NCBI GenBank assembly: GCA_024278285.1
Contig: JAJRTM010000664.1
Coordinates: forward strand, 1 to 7,580
Direction: 5' to 3'
Source of the DNA: Planctomycetota bacterium
GTDB taxonomy: Bacteria > Planctomycetota > Planctomycetia > Planctomycetales > Planctomycetaceae
Length of the DNA stretch: 7,580 nt
Positions 5,901 through 7,580 of the stretch are shown one piece after another. A model generated the notes under the pieces. The model saw only the letters and a list, made by a program, of their open reading frames with translations. It was not told the DNA's origin and made no database searches. The position numbers were made by a program, and so were the translations under genes. Positions within the stretch are counted from its first letter, which is position 1; the number at the start of each line of letters is the position of its first letter.

Positions 5901-5966
5901 GTAGGGTGAGTCGTGACGCACCAGCCTGTTCATGTGGTGAAAAAGGTGCGTCACGACGCACCCTAC
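5901..5966. repeat. Pair of inverted GTAG-headed REP-like units (BIME-like)
   Basis: Unit 1 (5901-5922) and the reverse complement of unit 2 (5945-5966) differ at one base of 22. Each begins GTAG and folds as GGTGCGTC/GACGCACC with a tiny loop (unit 1 has one mismatch). They are 22 bases apart. A GTAG head before a palindrome, and two units in opposite orientation, are hallmarks of REP/BIME elements mobilised by RAYT-type transposases. The pair occupies the 147-bp gap between the serC stop and the beta-helix gene start, both on the minus strand. Confidence 0.85.
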
Positions 5967-6001
5967 CCGGTCTGAATTCGCTTCACTTAAACCATTCCGC
6001 A

Positions 6002-7084
6002 TCAACCGTTTTGTGCTTCGAAGTTTTGCATGAAGCGGACTAAATCGTTGATCCCCTCTGTAGGGAAGGCGTTGTAGATACTGGCTCTCATACCGCCGAC
6101 GCTGCGGTGTCCTTTGAGACCGTCAAAACCTTCTGCTTTCGATTCTGCAATGAACTTTGCATCCAGGTCTGCATCGCCCGTCACAAAAGTGACATTCATC
6201 TGCGATCGGCTGTCTGTATCTGCGACTGCTTTGAACAGCGAGCTGTTATCGAGGAAGTTGTAAAGCGGTGCGACTTTCTTTTCGTTGTGCTTGCCGATCC
6301 CTTCCAGGCCGCCCTGTTTCAAAATCCATTTGAAGACCAGTCCCATCATGTAAATCCCGAATATGGGCGGGGTGTTGTACATTGAACCTGCTTTTTCGTG
6401 GATGCGATATTGCAGCATCGAAGGGAGCGTGTCCGGCCCCTGCTCGATCAAATCTTTGCGGATGATGACCAACGCCATCCCGCTGGGCCCAAGATTTTTC
6501 TGAGCCCCGGCGTAAACGATGCCGTACTTGTTGATATCAATCGGACGCGAAAAAATTTCGCTGCTCGCATCGCAAATAAGCGGCGAACCAGCGGGAACTT
6601 CAGGCTCTGCGGAAAATTGTGTGCCGAAGATTGTGTTGTTAGAGGTCATGTGCACATAAGCAGGCGAATCACTGAAACTGTGCTCTTTCGGAATGTAGCA
6701 GAAGTTGCGATCCTCACTGCTGGAAGCGACGTTGGCGTTACCAAGGATTTTCGCTTCCTTAATCGCTTTTTTCGACCAGGAACCGGTCACCAGGTAATCA
6801 GCCGTTTTTCCTTCGGGGAGCAGATTCATCGGAATCATACCAAACTGTGTCGATGCCCCTCCTTGCAAAAACAGCACGGCGTAATCATCGGAAATATTCG
6901 CCAGCTTTCTGCAATCCGCTTCGGTCTGCTCAGCCACTTCGACAAACGCTTTGCCTCGATGCGAATGTTCGAGGATGCCGATGCCGGTATCGCCCAGAGA
7001 AAGCATATTGCGAGCCGCCTCTTCAAGAACCTCAACAGGAAGAGTCGCCGGACCGGCTGAAAAATTGTAGATGCGATGGTGCAT
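6002..7084 (-). CDS. serC: Phosphoserine aminotransferase
   Basis: This 360-residue cytoplasmic PLP enzyme converts 3-phosphohydroxypyruvate and glutamate to O-phosphoserine and 2-oxoglutarate in serine biosynthesis; many homologues also act in pyridoxal 5'-phosphate synthesis. It opens with the family signature [11 protein letters not shown] (6-16). It also has HRGKAF (42-47), [10 protein letters not shown] (72-81) that binds the cofactor phosphate, and [12 protein letters not shown] (191-202) with K196 as the Schiff-base lysine. It has NTPP (237-240) and ends with [17 protein letters not shown] (325-341), the substrate-phosphate region. The length equals that of characterised SerC proteins and the frame is intact. 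The ATG at 7084 has AAAGG (7092-7096) 7 bases upstream. It stands apart from serA or serB in this window; the next gene on its strand is the beta-helix gene 147 bp away, separated by a REP pair. Confidence 0.98.
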   Translation of the reverse strand: MHHRIYNFSAGPATLPVEVLEEAARNMLSLGDTGIGILEHSHRGKAFVEVAEQTEADCRKLANISDDYAVLFLQGGASTQFGMIPMNLLPEGKTADYLVTGSWSKKAIKEAKILGNANVASSSEDRNFCYIPKEHSFSDSPAYVHMTSNNTIFGTQFSAEPEVPAGSPLICDASSEIFSRPIDINKYGIVYAGAQKNLGPSGMALVIIRKDLIEQGPDTLPSMLQYRIHEKAGSMYNTPPIFGIYMMGLVFKWILKQGGLEGIGKHNEKKVAPLYNFLDNSSLFKAVADTDSRSQMNVTFVTGDADLDAKFIAESKAEGFDGLKGHRSVGGMRASIYNAFPTEGINDLVRFMQNFEAQNG

Positions 7085-7136
7085 GGTGAAACCTTTAATT
7101 GAATGTATGATAAGTTATGCCGTAAGCGGAATGATG

Positions 7137-7240
7137 CAGGCGAGCCGGGGGTGTTAACCCCCTGGTTACTCTGCCTGAGAATATTCGGTCTCCAACAAGA
7201 ATCAAGGCTCACCCCGGTGTTCACACCCCCGGCTCGCCTG
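7137..7240. repeat. Large inverted repeat in the serC/transporter divergent region
   Basis: Arms CAGGCGAGCCGGGGGTGT (7137-7154) and its exact reverse complement (7223-7240) are 18 bp each and 68 bases apart. Each arm can also fold alone: GGGGGT-GTTA-ACCCCC in the left arm and a GGTGT/ACACC stem in the right. The layout resembles a BIME of another family, without a GTAG head. It ends about 50 bases before the serC start codon, so it flanks that gene's promoter region. In the remaining gap (7241-7487) I see no convincing promoter or structure. Confidence 0.85.
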
Positions 7241-7487
7241 TTACCTGCTTGGTATCGATCTTTTCTTTTCGCAAAGATAATCAATCTGTTTCGTTGTTGC
7301 GAGTTCAAAACGCCACCCAATTCGCAGGTGCGACCAAATGCAGCAGGGTTTCGAGTCTCAATCGGAAATCAAATCGGCAGACTCTGGACATTGACCGCCG
7401 GGAAGAATACATTGGAGCCTTCCGATAAACACTTCCAATACAGTTTCCCTCAGATATTGACTGCCCCGACAGAAAGAGACATCCAAC

Positions 7488-7580
7488 ATGAGTTCATCAA
7501 CACAAACGGCTGGCGAAGGGATTGTCACCAAACTTTCGATCATGATGTTCATCCAGTTCTTCGTCTGGGGAGCCTGGTTT
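7488..7580 (+). CDS. N-terminus of an MFS transporter, nucleoside:H+ symporter-like (3' end outside window)
   Basis: The first 31 codons run from the ATG at 7488 to the window edge with no stop. They encode a short polar head, MSSSTQTAGEGIVTK, followed by the start of a first transmembrane helix, LSIMMFIQFFVWGAWF. The S-I-M-M-F-x-Q-F-F-x-W-G-A-W pattern is typical of the nucleoside:H+ symporter (NupG/XapB-like) branch of the major facilitator superfamily, which is common in planctomycetes. A weak ribosome-binding site, AGAAAGAG (7471-7478), lies 9 bases upstream. It is divergent from serC. Only the first helix is visible, so the substrate is not determined. Confidence 0.7.
   Translation, partial: MSSSTQTAGEGIVTKLSIMMFIQFFVWGAWF

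Noticed and set aside
5739..6005. An 88-residue minus-strand frame between serC and the beta-helix gene
   Set aside because: It overlaps the beta-helix signal peptide in another frame, runs through the REP pair and has no recognisable domain.
6398..7060. A 220-residue plus-strand frame opposite serC
   Set aside because: It is an antisense shadow of the fully conserved serC gene.

Overview
The window looks like chromosomal DNA of a planctomycete (Gimesia or Rubinisphaera type). This is inferred from the mix of secreted carbohydrate-related proteins, the style of the nucleoside/sugar-type MFS transporter N-terminus, the moderate GC content, and intergenic gaps crowded with short hairpin repeats. 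No database search was possible, so the taxonomic call is an inference.

Layout from left to right. The window opens with the 3' end of a BNR/sialidase-fold secreted-type protein (+). It is followed by a repeat whose left edge overlaps that gene's stop codon. Next is a two-gene HigBA-like toxin-antitoxin module (+, 657-1662). Upstream of it lie a plausible promoter and two ATTCC-N5-GGAAT palindromes exactly 52 bp apart. A composite inverted repeat then separates the antitoxin from a convergent gene for a large secreted protein of unknown function (-, 1903-4023 from its likely ATG). A 486-bp gap (4024-4509) holds tandem hairpins, an AT-rich palindrome, a second composite repeat and another hairpin. 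Then comes a GH28/pectate-lyase-like beta-helix protein (-, 4510-5854) that is split by a +1 frameshift at a TTC-TGA. A pair of inverted GTAG-headed REP-like units follows, then an intact serC (-, 6002-7084). A 403-bp divergent region carries a large inverted repeat, and the window ends with the first 31 codons of a membrane transporter (+).

Functionally, the left two thirds look like accessory DNA: two or three exported proteins probably acting on polysaccharides, plus a toxin-antitoxin module. The right part contains a housekeeping serine-biosynthesis gene. The recurrent intergenic element is the most distinctive feature. It has a 66-bp arm (A) at three places in the same orientation. At two of these a 55-bp arm (B) precedes it, and B is a diverged reverse complement of A. 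These copies bracket the toxin-antitoxin module and the large secreted-protein gene as separate direct-repeat-bounded blocks.

No tRNA, rRNA, CRISPR array, transposase or integrase gene was seen.
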